A stretch of 64,000 nt of DNA from Morganella morganii H1r (GTDB lineage Bacteria > Pseudomonadota > Gammaproteobacteria > Enterobacterales > Enterobacteriaceae): assembly GCF_000633515.1 (NCBI RefSeq), contig NZ_AYMP01000010.1, forward strand, positions 62,001 through 126,000, written 5' to 3'. How positions within the stretch are numbered: the first letter of the stretch is position 1; each line of letters opens with the position of its first letter. The position numbers and the translations under genes are program-made. This document shows positions 51,641 to 60,104 of the stretch, piece after piece. Below the pieces are notes generated by a model. It saw nothing but the letters and a program-made list of their open reading frames with translations. It did not search any database and was not told where the DNA came from.

Positions 51641-53128
51641 ATGCGAAAATCCGGTACGGCAGCGTTTCCCGAATTACTGACAGGTAACGGGATCATCAAA
51701 GATCAGGTGTATCACGCTCTGCGTGAGGCGATCCTCAGCGGCCGCCTGCATGCGGGCAGCAAAGTACCGTCCGGACGGGCACTGGCGGAGATGATGGGGA
51801 TCTCCCGTAACTCGGTGATTGCCGGGTTTGAGCGGTTGCAGGATGAGGGCTATCTTGTCACCCGGCGCGGCGCGGGCACCTTTGTGGCGGAGAATCTGCC
51901 GGATCACGCCATCAGCGGACCGGTGGTATCCCCGGCGGATGCGGCCGGAGAGCAGGTGACTGCCAATATCAGCCCGCTGGCAGAAACATTGCTGTCGCAG
52001 CGCGTTGCATCCGGTGCGTCGTCTGATGCACTGTTTATGGTCGGCACCGGATGTGTGGATCTGTTTCCGCATGATGTCTGGGGGCGGCTGCTCGGCCGTG
52101 TCTGGCGTCAGTCCCGTTACGCACTGCATGCGCACAGTGAACCGCACGGCTACCCGCCGCTGCGCCGGGCAATCTGTCATTATGTCCGTGCCACCCGCGG
52201 ATTGCAGTGCGATGAGGATCAGATCCTGATTGTCAATGGCACCCAGCAGGCGATTAACCTGACGGTGCAGACATTGTTACAGCCCGGGGATGAGGTCTGG
52301 CTGGATGATCCGGGCTATGACGGTGCGCGCGGGGCGTTTTTATCTCAGCGGCTGACAGTGCGTCCGGTACAGGCGGATGAAGAGGGCATGGATGTGTATG
52401 ACGGCCTGCGCCGCTGGCCGGACGCGAAACTGGTGTTCACCGCGCCGTCACATCAGTTTCCCGGCGGCGGCACACTCAGCCTGGCCCGGCGCTCGGCGCT
52501 GCTCTCCTGGGCGGCAAAGCACCATGTCTGGATCCTGGAGGATGACTATAACGGTGAGTTCCGTTATGCCGACCGTCCGCTCCAGGCATTGCAGGGGCTG
52601 GACAGGCATCAGCGGGTAATTTATGCGGGAACGTTTTCCAAAATGCTCTATCCCGCTTTCCGTCTGGGATTTCTGGTCGTGCCGAAAGCCCTGATCCCGG
52701 CCTTTGAGGTGGCAAAATATTATGCCGATACCGGCTGCGGCTATCTGGAGCAGGCCACACTGACCCGGTTTATTAATGAAGGGCACTATGCACGTCATGT
52801 CCGCCGGGTGCGCAAAGCCTGTTATGAGCGGCGGCAGGCGGTGACGGATGCCATTAATCAGTATCTTCCCGCACTGCTGGCGATTGTCCCGAGCGACTCG
52901 GGGATCCATCTGCTGTGCAGGATGAAAAACGGTGTTCCGGCACAGACGGTGATCCGGGCGGGGCGTCAGTGCGGCATGGGTATGCAGCCGCTGGCCCGTT
53001 ACTGCCGTCCGGATGCACCGCAGGAAGGGGTATTGTTCGGGTTTGCCGCCTATCCGGCGGAGAAACTCACCGACGGCATCCGCCGTCTGGCGGAGGTGTT
53101 ACAGGCACAGGGCGTGGTGACGGTTTAA
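51641..53128 (+). CDS. MocR-type PLP-dependent transcriptional regulator
   Basis: A 495-residue fusion of a GntR winged HTH (about 20-85: LREAILSGRLHAGSKVPSGRALAEMMGISRNSVIAGFERLQDEGYL) and an aminotransferase-fold class I domain. PLP contacts are visible: LILNG-type ILIVNGTQQAINL, EVWLDDPGYDGAR, WILEDDYNGEF (Asp contacting the pyridine N) and the lysine in YAGTFSKMLYPAFRLGF near 340. MocR proteins often control a divergent gene; here that is the GNAT gene, although PdxR-like or GabR-like roles are possible. Confidence 0.88.
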   Translation: MRKSGTAAFPELLTGNGIIKDQVYHALREAILSGRLHAGSKVPSGRALAEMMGISRNSVIAGFERLQDEGYLVTRRGAGTFVAENLPDHAISGPVVSPADAAGEQVTANISPLAETLLSQRVASGASSDALFMVGTGCVDLFPHDVWGRLLGRVWRQSRYALHAHSEPHGYPPLRRAICHYVRATRGLQCDEDQILIVNGTQQAINLTVQTLLQPGDEVWLDDPGYDGARGAFLSQRLTVRPVQADEEGMDVYDGLRRWPDAKLVFTAPSHQFPGGGTLSLARRSALLSWAAKHHVWILEDDYNGEFRYADRPLQALQGLDRHQRVIYAGTFSKMLYPAFRLGFLVVPKALIPAFEVAKYYADTGCGYLEQATLTRFINEGHYARHVRRVRKACYERRQAVTDAINQYLPALLAIVPSDSGIHLLCRMKNGVPAQTVIRAGRQCGMGMQPLARYCRPDAPQEGVLFGFAAYPAEKLTDGIRRLAEVLQAQGVVTV

Positions 53129-53907
53129 AACAGATTCAGTGTCATCATCACGGCGCTGCACAGGATAAGGATCAGCGTGGCATACTGAAAAGCGCGATCC
53201 GGCATCCGCGTGAGCAGAATTTTGGTCAGCGGCATGCTGAGCAGGGAACCGGCAAACAGCCACAACGCCAGACGGACATCGGTGTGCCCGTCCTGCATAT
53301 AGGCAATAGCGGAAGAGCCGGAGAGTAGGGTGGTGACAAAAATAGAGGTGCCGATCGCCTGACGGATATCCATCTTTGCATAGCGCAGCAGCATCGGCAG
53401 TACCACAATGCCGCCGCCGACACCCGTTGCCCCCAGCACCACACCAGCGGTGATCCCCGGCAGCAGTAACTCCCGCACTGACATGGCGGTTTCAGCCGTA
53501 TCCGCCGGTAACGGCGGCGGGAAAAACATCCGCTGAATAAACAGCCACAATGAAAACAGGATCGCCGCCACGACCAGCAGATTAATACTCTTTTCTGTGA
53601 TCGCCTGCCAGGCCGGTACCGAGGCAAGCCATGTCACCAGCAGACTGGCGCCGAAGGTGGCGGGCAGCATAATTCCCAGCACAATCATGGCGCGCCGGAG
53701 CGGAATATTACCGAGCTTGTAGTGCAGCCAGGAGGAGGCGACTTTCATCAGCATGGAGAGAAGATTGGCGGTAGCAACGGCCATCAGCGCATTCATGCCG
53801 TAGAGATACGTCAGGATTGGCAGCACTATCACCCCGCCGCCGACACCGGTGGTGCTGATAATCAGCCCGGTTAAGGCACCGGTGATCAGTGTTGTGATAA
53901 TGGCCAT
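53125..53907 (-). CDS. TauE/SafE-family membrane permease
   Basis: A 260-residue membrane protein of the TauE/SafE (DUF81) family with eight hydrophobic segments arranged as two repeats, each starting with the glycine-rich signature: LIISTTGVGGGVIVLPILTYL near 15 and AGVVLGATGVGGGIVVLPMLLRY near 150. Members export sulfite, sulfoacetate or related anions. The ATG at 53907 follows AAGGA; a longer frame to 53946 is less likely. It converges on the MocR gene and the stop regions overlap by four bases. Confidence 0.87.
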   Translation of the reverse strand: MAIITTLITGALTGLIISTTGVGGGVIVLPILTYLYGMNALMAVATANLLSMLMKVASSWLHYKLGNIPLRRAMIVLGIMLPATFGASLLVTWLASVPAWQAITEKSINLLVVAAILFSLWLFIQRMFFPPPLPADTAETAMSVRELLLPGITAGVVLGATGVGGGIVVLPMLLRYAKMDIRQAIGTSIFVTTLLSGSSAIAYMQDGHTDVRLALWLFAGSLLSMPLTKILLTRMPDRAFQYATLILILCSAVMMTLNLF

Positions 53908-54054
53908 TGTCCTTTCCCCGGCCGGAACAAACAGGGGAGTTATCATACCCCATGGCGGGCAGATAAATACACTTAAGGATAATTCCGGTCAGGATTTCTC
54001 ATTTTTTGCGCTATGATCACGACGGATTTCCGGTGATTAAATAAAGGATGAGTC

Positions 54055-55047
54055 ATGAAAAGGGGTATTTTTTTATCTGTGGTGATTGCATTGCTGGCCG
54101 GATGTAAGGAAACCCCGCCGCCTGCGCCGGACGGATATTATGTGATTGATGATATTACCGTCACGTATGATAACCCGGCGGATAATGCGCCGGAGAACAG
54201 TGATCCGGAAAAAAATGTCAAAGCCGCCATCCGCGACACCATGGTCAGCCTGAAAGACACCACATTCTTCTGGTTTGAGCCGGGCAGAGTCACGGTGGAT
54301 AACAGCGGCAACCGTTTTGACAGTGAGATTCATGGCGATACGTTTGATCTGAATAATATACAGACCACCTGGACATCACCGGACAGCGGGCAAACCGTCT
54401 ATCTGACCACGGAAAAAGAGGGCGCGTGCGGCTTTTTTAACTGCACCCTGAAAATGACCCTTTCCCGTGCCGATCACACCTCCGAAAAACTGGCAGGTAT
54501 GAAAGCAGTGTCCGATGTCAGAGTCTCCGCCTATGAAGGGTATCTGGAGACGCAGCGTCAGTATTACAAAGATAACGGTTTCCCGCCGGTTTCCGGTGAC
54601 ACCATCAGAATGACAGAAAATATCTCCGTCACCCTGCCGGAAACAATGGCCATCGGCCTGAAAAAGCAGGAGGACGGCGATTATGTCCGTGATATCGGCG
54701 GCCTTCATATTGAGAGTGGTGATGATAATACGGAGGTTTACCGCTTCCGTGATCCGCTCAGTGATGCGGAAGGTATCATTCATCTGGTGACAGTCCCGAA
54801 ATACCGCTGGCGTTTTGATGAATGGCTGAATCAGCAAAAAGGTATTGTCTATCAGGAAGATAATGGTGCGGTTTACTACAACCGCCGGGGCAGGCCGGAG
54901 TGTACCTATTTCCGTTATGACCAGAAAGAGCGGCGCTATGTGATTATTGTGGTGGAAACTGCGGATCAGATGATGATGCAGCGGATGTACAGTATTGCGC
55001 GATCTGCCGGGAAAAATCCGCCACCTGAAGCAAAAGGCAATAAATAA
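54055..55047 (+). CDS. Exported lipoprotein of unknown function
   Basis: A 330-residue protein with a type II signal peptide: MKRGIFLSVVIALLAGC with the lipobox LLAGC (lipidated Cys17). The mature protein is hydrophilic, with a Cys pair in GACGFFNCTLKM near 125. No known domain was recognised. ATG is preceded by AAAGGATGAG. It is flanked by terminators and appears monocistronic. Membrane sorting to the outer membrane is likely because Lys, not Asp, follows the Cys. Confidence 0.75.
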   Translation: MKRGIFLSVVIALLAGCKETPPPAPDGYYVIDDITVTYDNPADNAPENSDPEKNVKAAIRDTMVSLKDTTFFWFEPGRVTVDNSGNRFDSEIHGDTFDLNNIQTTWTSPDSGQTVYLTTEKEGACGFFNCTLKMTLSRADHTSEKLAGMKAVSDVRVSAYEGYLETQRQYYKDNGFPPVSGDTIRMTENISVTLPETMAIGLKKQEDGDYVRDIGGLHIESGDDNTEVYRFRDPLSDAEGIIHLVTVPKYRWRFDEWLNQQKGIVYQEDNGAVYYNRRGRPECTYFRYDQKERRYVIIVVETADQMMMQRMYSIARSAGKNPPPEAKGNK

Positions 55048-55050
55048 GTA

Positions 55051-55078
55051 AAAAAATGCCCGGCGTTGCCGGGCATTT
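55051..55078. terminator. Bidirectional terminator between lipoprotein and aldehyde dehydrogenase genes
   Basis: ATGCCCGGC-GTT-GCCGGGCAT with an A run before and TTT after, a strong stem between two convergent genes. Confidence 0.88.
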
Positions 55079-55091
55079 GCATGATGATGAA

Positions 55092-56576
55092 TTATGACTC
55101 CTTGGTGCTGATATAGATGTTTTTCACTTCGGTATAGGCATCCAGCATCATTTTATGGGTTTCCCGTCCCAGTCCGGAGTTTTTATAACCGCCGAACGGG
55201 GCATGTGCAGGCAGCTCATGGTAGGTATTCACCCACATACGGCCGGTTCTGACTGCTTTTGCCACACGCAGTGCGCGGTTGATATCCTGTGTCCAGACCG
55301 CACCACCCAGCCCGTACTCGGAATCATTGGCCATCGCGACAACGTCATCCTCATCACTGAACGGGATCACCACCAGTACCGGCCCGAAAATCTCTTCGCG
55401 GGCAACACGCATCTGGTTGGTGACATTGGTGATAATCGTCGGCTTCATAAAGAACCCGGCATCCAGCCCGTCACTGGTCAGGCGCTCGCCGCCGGTGAGG
55501 ATGGTGGCACCCTCTTTTTTCGCCAGTTCCACATAGCTGAGGATGGTATCGAGCTGTCCCTGACTGACCTGGCTGCCCATCTGAGTATCTTTCGCCATAG
55601 GGTCACCGACTTTGACAGATTCAAAACGGGCTTTCAGTTTTTTCAGGAATTCGTCGTGAATATCTTTGTGCAGGAACAGGCGTGAACCGGATTCACAGGC
55701 CTGACCCTGGTTCATCAGGATCGCGATAGCTGCATATTTGACGGCTTTTTCCATATTGGCATCCGGGAACACGATATTCGCGGATTTACCGCCCAGCTCC
55801 AGAGTGGCCGGGATCAGTTTTTTCGCGGCAGCGGCAGCAACAGTGTAACCAACGCTGGTGGAGCCGGTGAACGCCACTTTATCCACATCCGGATGGTCAA
55901 GAATCGCCTGGCCGACCACGGATCCGCGACCGGTGACAATATTAATCACCCCGGCAGGCAGGACATCATTCAGAATACGTCCCAGTTCCAGAAGGGTCAG
56001 CGGGGTCAGGCTGGCCGGGTTGATTACCACTGTATCCCCGGCGGCAATGACCGGTGCCAGTTTCCAGGCTGCCATCAGCAGCGGGAAGTTCCACGGGATA
56101 ATCTGACCGACAACACCGAGCGGCTCGCGGATCACCAGACTCAGGGTGTTTTCATCCAGCACATCGGCCTGGTCGGAATGGGCACGGATAGCCCCTGCAA
56201 AGTAGCGGAAATGGTCAATCGCGGCCGGTAGATCGATGGAATTGGCCTCATTATACGGCTTACCGTTGTCGAGGGATTCCAGGGTAGCGAAGCGCTCTTT
56301 TTCGGCTTCCAGGCGGTCGGCAATTTTCAGTAATAATTGCTGACGCTCAGCAGGGGAGGTATGGCGCCAGGTTTCAAAGGTTTTTTTGGCGGCGGCAACT
56401 GCGGTATTAACATCCTGCGCGGTACCGGCCGGATAATCTGCCAGTAATTCACCGGTTGCGGGGTTAAATGTCTGGCTTTTGGCGTGATCACTGCTTTCGA
56501 CCCACTGGCCGTTAATCAGCATTTTGTAGGATGGCTGAGGACGCAGAGCCTGTTCTATATCTTTCAGTTTAATCAT
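55092..56576 (-). CDS. Aldehyde dehydrogenase, AldB-like
   Basis: A 494-residue NAD(P)-dependent aldehyde dehydrogenase, most like AldB/acetaldehyde dehydrogenases. Landmarks: GQIIPWNFPLLMAAWKLAPV near 155, FTGSTSVGYTV (Rossmann), LELGGKSANIVF with general-base Glu near 255, NQGQACESGSRLF with catalytic Cys near 289, and EEIFGPVLVV. The usual Lys of the KPA segment is replaced by Asn (INPASLTPL near 177). The start at 56576 has GGAG six bases upstream. It is transcribed alone. Confidence 0.88.
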   Translation of the reverse strand: MIKLKDIEQALRPQPSYKMLINGQWVESSDHAKSQTFNPATGELLADYPAGTAQDVNTAVAAAKKTFETWRHTSPAERQQLLLKIADRLEAEKERFATLESLDNGKPYNEANSIDLPAAIDHFRYFAGAIRAHSDQADVLDENTLSLVIREPLGVVGQIIPWNFPLLMAAWKLAPVIAAGDTVVINPASLTPLTLLELGRILNDVLPAGVINIVTGRGSVVGQAILDHPDVDKVAFTGSTSVGYTVAAAAAKKLIPATLELGGKSANIVFPDANMEKAVKYAAIAILMNQGQACESGSRLFLHKDIHDEFLKKLKARFESVKVGDPMAKDTQMGSQVSQGQLDTILSYVELAKKEGATILTGGERLTSDGLDAGFFMKPTIITNVTNQMRVAREEIFGPVLVVIPFSDEDDVVAMANDSEYGLGGAVWTQDINRALRVAKAVRTGRMWVNTYHELPAHAPFGGYKNSGLGRETHKMMLDAYTEVKNIYISTKES

Positions 56577-56761
56577 TATCTTCTCCGTTCTGTCCGGGTG
56601 ACTGATGAGTGCCGGGACGGCCTCATCGGTACAACAAGGCGTAAATACATGAGCGCATAACGACACGTAATTATTAACGTCCTTAAACATTACCATATCA
56701 AACTATTAACGTGGCAATGAATTTGGCGATAACTGCAAAAGGCAGCATTAATTACCAAAAA

Positions 56762-57400
56762 TCAGCCCGCCAGCAAAAGCCGCCCGGCAAACAGCAGCAG
56801 AACAGTGCCGATGACATTGTCGAACAACCGGCTGTGCGCGAGGAACCGCTCGCGGATACGCTGGTGTGAGAACAGAACGGAGACGGCCATAAACCAGGCC
56901 GCATTTACGCCGCACATCCACACGCCGTAGAACAGTTTGACCGTCACCGGCGTGGACGGACTGACCAGCGTGGTGAACATGGCCAGGAAAAACAGCATCG
57001 CCTTCGGGTTGGTGGCGTTGGTCAGAAATCCCATCCAAAATGCCTTTCCGGCCGTTTGTGCCGGGCGGGCATCCGGGCTCTCCGGGGTGATAACGGCACT
57101 TGCGCCTTTACTGCGCAGAAACTGAATGCCCAGCCAGATAAGATACGCCGCACCAATGTATTTTGCGGTATCCATCAGCCACGGCGTGGCCTGCATCAGG
57201 GCTGTCACACCAGCCAGTGTGTACACCACATGCACGGAAATCCCGGCACCGATACCGAGCGCTGTCATCAGCCCGGCTTTGCGTCCGTGATAAATACTCT
57301 GGCGCAGCGTCACGGCAAAGTCCGGCCCCGGTGAGACAACAATGAAAAAATGGACGAGCGCAAGCGCCAGAAATTCACTCTGGTTGAACAGATTTATCAT
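56762..57400 (-). CDS. LysE/RhtB-family amino acid exporter
   Basis: A 212-residue membrane protein with six hydrophobic segments. The N-terminal FFIVVSPGPDFAVTLRQSIYHGRKAGLMTALGIGAG and WLGIQFLRSK are the LysE/RhtB signature; NPKAMLFFLAMF is the second conserved block. Substrate is unknown. It begins 71 bases after the AlaX-type gene, on the same strand. Confidence 0.88.
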   Translation of the reverse strand: MINLFNQSEFLALALVHFFIVVSPGPDFAVTLRQSIYHGRKAGLMTALGIGAGISVHVVYTLAGVTALMQATPWLMDTAKYIGAAYLIWLGIQFLRSKGASAVITPESPDARPAQTAGKAFWMGFLTNATNPKAMLFFLAMFTTLVSPSTPVTVKLFYGVWMCGVNAAWFMAVSVLFSHQRIRERFLAHSRLFDNVIGTVLLLFAGRLLLAG

Positions 57401-57471
57401 AACCTCAGCAGGTCAGCAGGTCAGCAGGTAGCAGGGGCGGCAGGAGTGCCGCCGCAGAGAGACAGGCTCCG

Positions 57472-58104
57472 TCAGGCGACGTCGTACTGAACGGACAGAA
57501 CGCCCTTTTTGGTTTTCACCGATTTCAGCACCAGTGTGCCGATTTCACCGAGTGACTGCACGTGTGTACCGCCGCAGGAGTAAGGCTCAAAATCCGCAAA
57601 CCGGATCTGAAACATACCGTCCTCATCCTGATAGTGATGGCAGGGGTGATCCGCGTCGATCAGCGCCTGACAGTGACGGCGGACATCTTCCTGATCCACG
57701 ATCACCGGGGAACCGGCAGGAATATACCGGATCCGCCCTTCATCCGGCCAGTGATGGCCTTTGGTCGGTTTCCAGCCGAAAGTTTCCATCACATGAGAAA
57801 GCAGGTGCCCGCCGGTATGCAGCCGCGAGTGCAACTGACGTTTCTCCGCATCGACATTCATCTGAACTTCGCCGGGGGCGACCGGGATATCGGTGTAATG
57901 AATGATACCTTCCGGCATAAAAGCAGTGTGAATCACAGTGGCATCACCGAGCGTGCCGGTATCACCCGGTTGTCCGCCGCCCTGCGGATGGAACAGGGTT
58001 TTATCGAGGATAACCGCATAGCGCCCGTCCTCTGCCGGACGGCATTCCAGGACAGTGGCGGAGCCTTGTAAGGTGCGGCTGGTCAGGTAGCATTTTTCTG
58101 TCAT
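57472..58104 (-). CDS. AlaX-like alanyl-tRNA editing protein
   Basis: A 210-residue free-standing editing domain homologous to the AlaRS editing region, which deacylates mischarged Ser- or Gly-tRNA(Ala). The zinc site is visible as HTGGH near 105-109 (SRLHTGGHLLSHVMETFG) and SCGGTHVQSLGEIG near 180 (Cys and His). HPQGGGQPGDTG is the N-terminal family block. The start at 58104 was chosen because the conserved domain begins there; a frame to 58386 reads into the divergent LysR gene region. Confidence 0.87.
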   Translation of the reverse strand: MTEKCYLTSRTLQGSATVLECRPAEDGRYAVILDKTLFHPQGGGQPGDTGTLGDATVIHTAFMPEGIIHYTDIPVAPGEVQMNVDAEKRQLHSRLHTGGHLLSHVMETFGWKPTKGHHWPDEGRIRYIPAGSPVIVDQEDVRRHCQALIDADHPCHHYQDEDGMFQIRFADFEPYSCGGTHVQSLGEIGTLVLKSVKTKKGVLSVQYDVA

Positions 58105-58204
58105 GGTGATGTGTGCCTCATTATTATTGTGTCGTGTTGTCTGACATTGTATTGCAGGCACTGTCATATGATAATACGGCAAAAATGCAAAGGATTTATT
58201 CCCT

Positions 58205-59116
58205 GTGATCACAAATGAAACCCTCGCATTACTCGAGGAAATGGCGGTATTTGCCAAAGTGGTGGAAACCGGCAGTTTCTCAGAAGCGGCCCGGCAACTG
58301 GGCGCTACTCCGTCTGCGATCAGCCGTGCGGTCTCGCGGCTGGAGCGCGCCCTGAATACCCGGTTATTGCAGCGTACGACCCGCAAGCTGCGTCTGAATG
58401 AGAGCGGTAAGGCTGTGTATCAGCACTGTCAGGCGCTGGTCAATTCTGCGGGCGCGGTGATGAGCGCCAGCGGGCAGTTCAGTGAAATACCGTCCGGGCT
58501 GGTGCGTCTGGGCGCACCGAAAGCGCTGGGTTACTTTATGGTGCATCCGCTTATCAATGAGTTCCTCGAAATGAATCCCGGTGTGAATGTGATGCTGCGC
58601 CTGGAAGATCGCTATATGGATCTGATTGATGAGGAGATCGATCTTGCCATCCGCATTACCAATGAACCGCCGCCGGGACTTATCGGCAAGCGGCTGTTTA
58701 CGGTCAGCCATATTTTGTGCGCCACGCCGCAATACCTGGCGGAACATGGTGCTCCGTCTCATCCGCAGGAACTGAAGGATCACAGCTGCCTGTTTCTCAG
58801 TGAGGAAGCGGCAGATACCCGCTGGCGTTTTCAGCAGGGGAATAAAGTGGTGTCTGTGAATGTACACGGGCGTTATTCATCAAACCACAGTGGCGTGCGG
58901 CTTGGCGGGGTGAAATCACACCTAGGGATCGGCGGGCTGCCGGTATTTACGGCACGTAAATCGCTGGAGAGCGGGGAGATTGTGCAGGTTCTGCCGGACT
59001 GGACCTTTAAAACCCGTTACAGCGGGGATGCCTGGCTGCTGTATCCGCCGTCGCGTTATCAGCCGCCGCATATGATGGTGTTGATTGATTATCTGGTGAA
59101 AAAACTGCGGACATAA
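58205..59116 (+). CDS. LysR-family regulator
   Basis: A 303-residue LysR protein of the CrgA/YafC-like group. The HTH is FAKVVETGSFSEAARQLGATPSAISRAVSRLERALNTRLLQRTTRKLRL; the effector domain contains RLGAPKALGYFMVHPLINEFLEMNPGVNV. A GTG start is used (58205) with AAGGA upstream. It is divergent from the AlaX-like gene, its likely target, and ends in a shared terminator with the small-peptide array. Confidence 0.86.
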   Translation: MITNETLALLEEMAVFAKVVETGSFSEAARQLGATPSAISRAVSRLERALNTRLLQRTTRKLRLNESGKAVYQHCQALVNSAGAVMSASGQFSEIPSGLVRLGAPKALGYFMVHPLINEFLEMNPGVNVMLRLEDRYMDLIDEEIDLAIRITNEPPPGLIGKRLFTVSHILCATPQYLAEHGAPSHPQELKDHSCLFLSEEAADTRWRFQQGNKVVSVNVHGRYSSNHSGVRLGGVKSHLGIGGLPVFTARKSLESGEIVQVLPDWTFKTRYSGDAWLLYPPSRYQPPHMMVLIDYLVKKLRT

Positions 59117-59144
59117 AAAAAGCGCCTTTAAGGCGCTTTTTTTA
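59115..59144. terminator. Bidirectional terminator between LysR gene and small-peptide gene 1
   Basis: AAAAAAAGCGCC-TTTAA-GGCGCTTTTTTT is nearly symmetrical and ends both the plus-strand LysR transcript and the minus-strand peptide transcript. Confidence 0.9.
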
Positions 59145-59159
59145 TATCTGTCTGATAAA

Positions 59160-59237
59160 TCAGAATGCTTTGCTGTATTTTGCAATGATAGCAGCAGCAC
59201 GGGTCAGATTAGAGAAGAAAGTTTTGATACTTTTCAT
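59160..59237 (-). CDS. 25-residue cationic peptide, copy 1
   Basis: An unannotated small gene: MKSIKTFFSNLTRAAA followed by IIAKYSKAF. Five basic and no acidic residues give a net charge of about +5, and hydrophobic residues recur every three to four positions, so an amphipathic, membrane-seeking helix is predicted. The ATG at 59237 has GCAGGAG six bases upstream. A promoter lies about 55 bases upstream and a strong terminator follows, so the message is about 170 bases. The coding sequence is identical in all three copies. The peptide resembles type I toxins (Ldr, Ibs, TisB) in size and copy layout, but not in sequence; no function is assigned. Confidence 0.7.
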   Translation of the reverse strand: MKSIKTFFSNLTRAAAIIAKYSKAF

Positions 59238-59292
59238 AATGAACTCCTGCTTTTGAATTAGGTTAGTAAGCGTGTTTTGCTTCGATGGGGGT

Positions 59293-59320
59293 ATGATACC
59301 AGTTTTGTGATGTGGGTCAA
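59293..59320 (-). promoter_or_regulatory. Promoter of peptide gene 1
   Basis: On the minus strand TTGACC (59320-59315), a 16-base spacer and TATCAT (59298-59293), about 55 bases upstream of the ATG. A close match to sigma-70 consensus that is conserved in all three units. Confidence 0.75.
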
Positions 59321-59477
59321 CATTAAATTCAACTATTTTTTAATGATTGCAAAATCATTTTAATAACAAAAAAGCAGTGAAAAATAGCAGAAGTGAACAT
59401 CGGAACCGGGATAAGGCAGTGTGTTTCTGCTGGTTGTTGTTTACTGAATTGATTTGTAAGGATTTTATAATCAGTAA

Positions 59478-59615
59478 AAAGATGTTGAAAATGTTAGACG
59501 CACGTTACGACAGCGAATAAAGCAGAGGTGGTGCCTCAGTTCCGATCAGTCGCTTCAACTTTTGTTGAAAGCCGGATCGCAGGCAATAAAAAAGCGCCCC
59601 GGAGGCGCTTTTCTT
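59478..59615 (+). ncRNA. Candidate plus-strand small RNA, unit 1
   Basis: A TATAAT at 59466-59471 (poor -35) could start a transcript near 59478 that runs to the AGCGCC...GGCGCT terminator at 59593-59614. It would contain the hairpin TTCAAC-TTTT-GTTGAA at about 59553-59568. The segment is nearly identical in unit 2 and a diverged version lies beyond unit 3. The orientation is opposite to the peptide gene. Speculative; the conserved DNA could instead be the upstream control region of the peptide. Confidence 0.25.
59588..59612 (-). terminator. Terminator of peptide gene 2
   Basis: On the minus strand AAGCGCC-TCCGG-GGCGCTTTTTT forms a hairpin with six T residues, 20 bases after the peptide 2 stop. 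It is also a weaker terminator on the plus strand. Confidence 0.85.
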
Positions 59616-59631
59616 AAATCTGTCTGATAAA

Positions 59632-59709
59632 TCAGAATGCTTTGCTGTATTTTGCAATGATAGCAGCAGCACGGGTCAGATTAGAGAAGAAAGTTTTGAT
59701 ACTTTTCAT
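59632..59709 (-). CDS. 25-residue cationic peptide, copy 2
   Basis: Identical in nucleotide and protein sequence to copy 1 (MKSIKTFF... ending KYSKAF). The ATG at 59709 has the same GCAGGAG and its promoter is at 59765-59792. Perfect conservation of coding sequence, when flanking DNA has changed, suggests either selection on the peptide or recent duplication with gene conversion. Confidence 0.7.
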   Translation of the reverse strand: MKSIKTFFSNLTRAAAIIAKYSKAF

Positions 59710-59764
59710 AATGAACTCCTGCTTGTGAATTAGGTTAGTAAGCGTGTTTTGCTTCGATGGGGGT

Positions 59765-59792
59765 ATGATACCAGTTTTGTGATGTGGGTCAA
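59765..59792 (-). promoter_or_regulatory. Promoter of peptide gene 2
   Basis: TTGACC-N16-TATCAT on the minus strand, identical to that of copy 1. Confidence 0.75.
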
Positions 59793-59949
59793 CATTAAAT
59801 TCAATTATTTTTTAATGATTACAAAATCATTTTAATAACAAAAAAGCAGTGAAAAATAGCAAAAATGAACATCGGAACCGGGATAAGGCAGTGTTTTTCT
59901 GCTGGTTATTGTTTACTGAATTGATTTGTAAGGGTTTTATAATCAGTAA

Positions 59950-60086
59950 GAAGATGTTGAAAATGTTAGACGCACGTTACGACAGCGAATAAAGCAGAGG
60001 TGGTGCCTCAGTTCCGGTCAGTCGCTTCAACTTTTGTTGAAAGCCGGATCGCAGGCAATAAAAAAGCGCCCCGGAGGCGCTTTTCT
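59950..60086 (+). ncRNA. Candidate plus-strand small RNA, unit 2
   Basis: Equivalent of the unit 1 candidate: TATAAT at 59938-59943, the TTCAAC/GTTGAA hairpin and the AGCGCC/GGCGCT terminator. Same caveats apply. Confidence 0.25.
60060..60084 (-). terminator. Terminator of peptide gene 3
   Basis: Same hairpin as the unit 2 terminator (AGCGCC-CCGGA-GGCGCT in plus orientation) with a run of six A residues on the left, 21 bases after the peptide 3 stop. Confidence 0.85.
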
Positions 60087-60104
60087 TAAATCTGTCTGAT
60101 TTAA

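Larger units (their letters stand above)
59145..59616. repeat. Tandem unit 1 of the small-peptide array (472 bp)
   Basis: Unit spans the peptide gene, its promoter and the conserved upstream segment up to the terminator of unit 2. The period is 472 bases (ATG at 59237 to ATG at 59709). The promoter and coding parts are almost invariant; differences are a few single bases between 59385 and 59620. Confidence 0.85.
59617..60089. repeat. Tandem unit 2 of the small-peptide array (473 bp)
   Basis: Second unit, period 473 bases (ATG at 59709 to ATG at 60182). It differs from unit 1 by single-base changes, such as AATTGATTTGTAAGGGTTTT in place of AAGGATTTT near the candidate plus-strand promoter. 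Confidence 0.85.

Noticed and set aside
57472-58386. Longer AlaX-like start at 58386
   Set aside because: The extension reads antisense through the divergent LysR gene and has no homology to the family.
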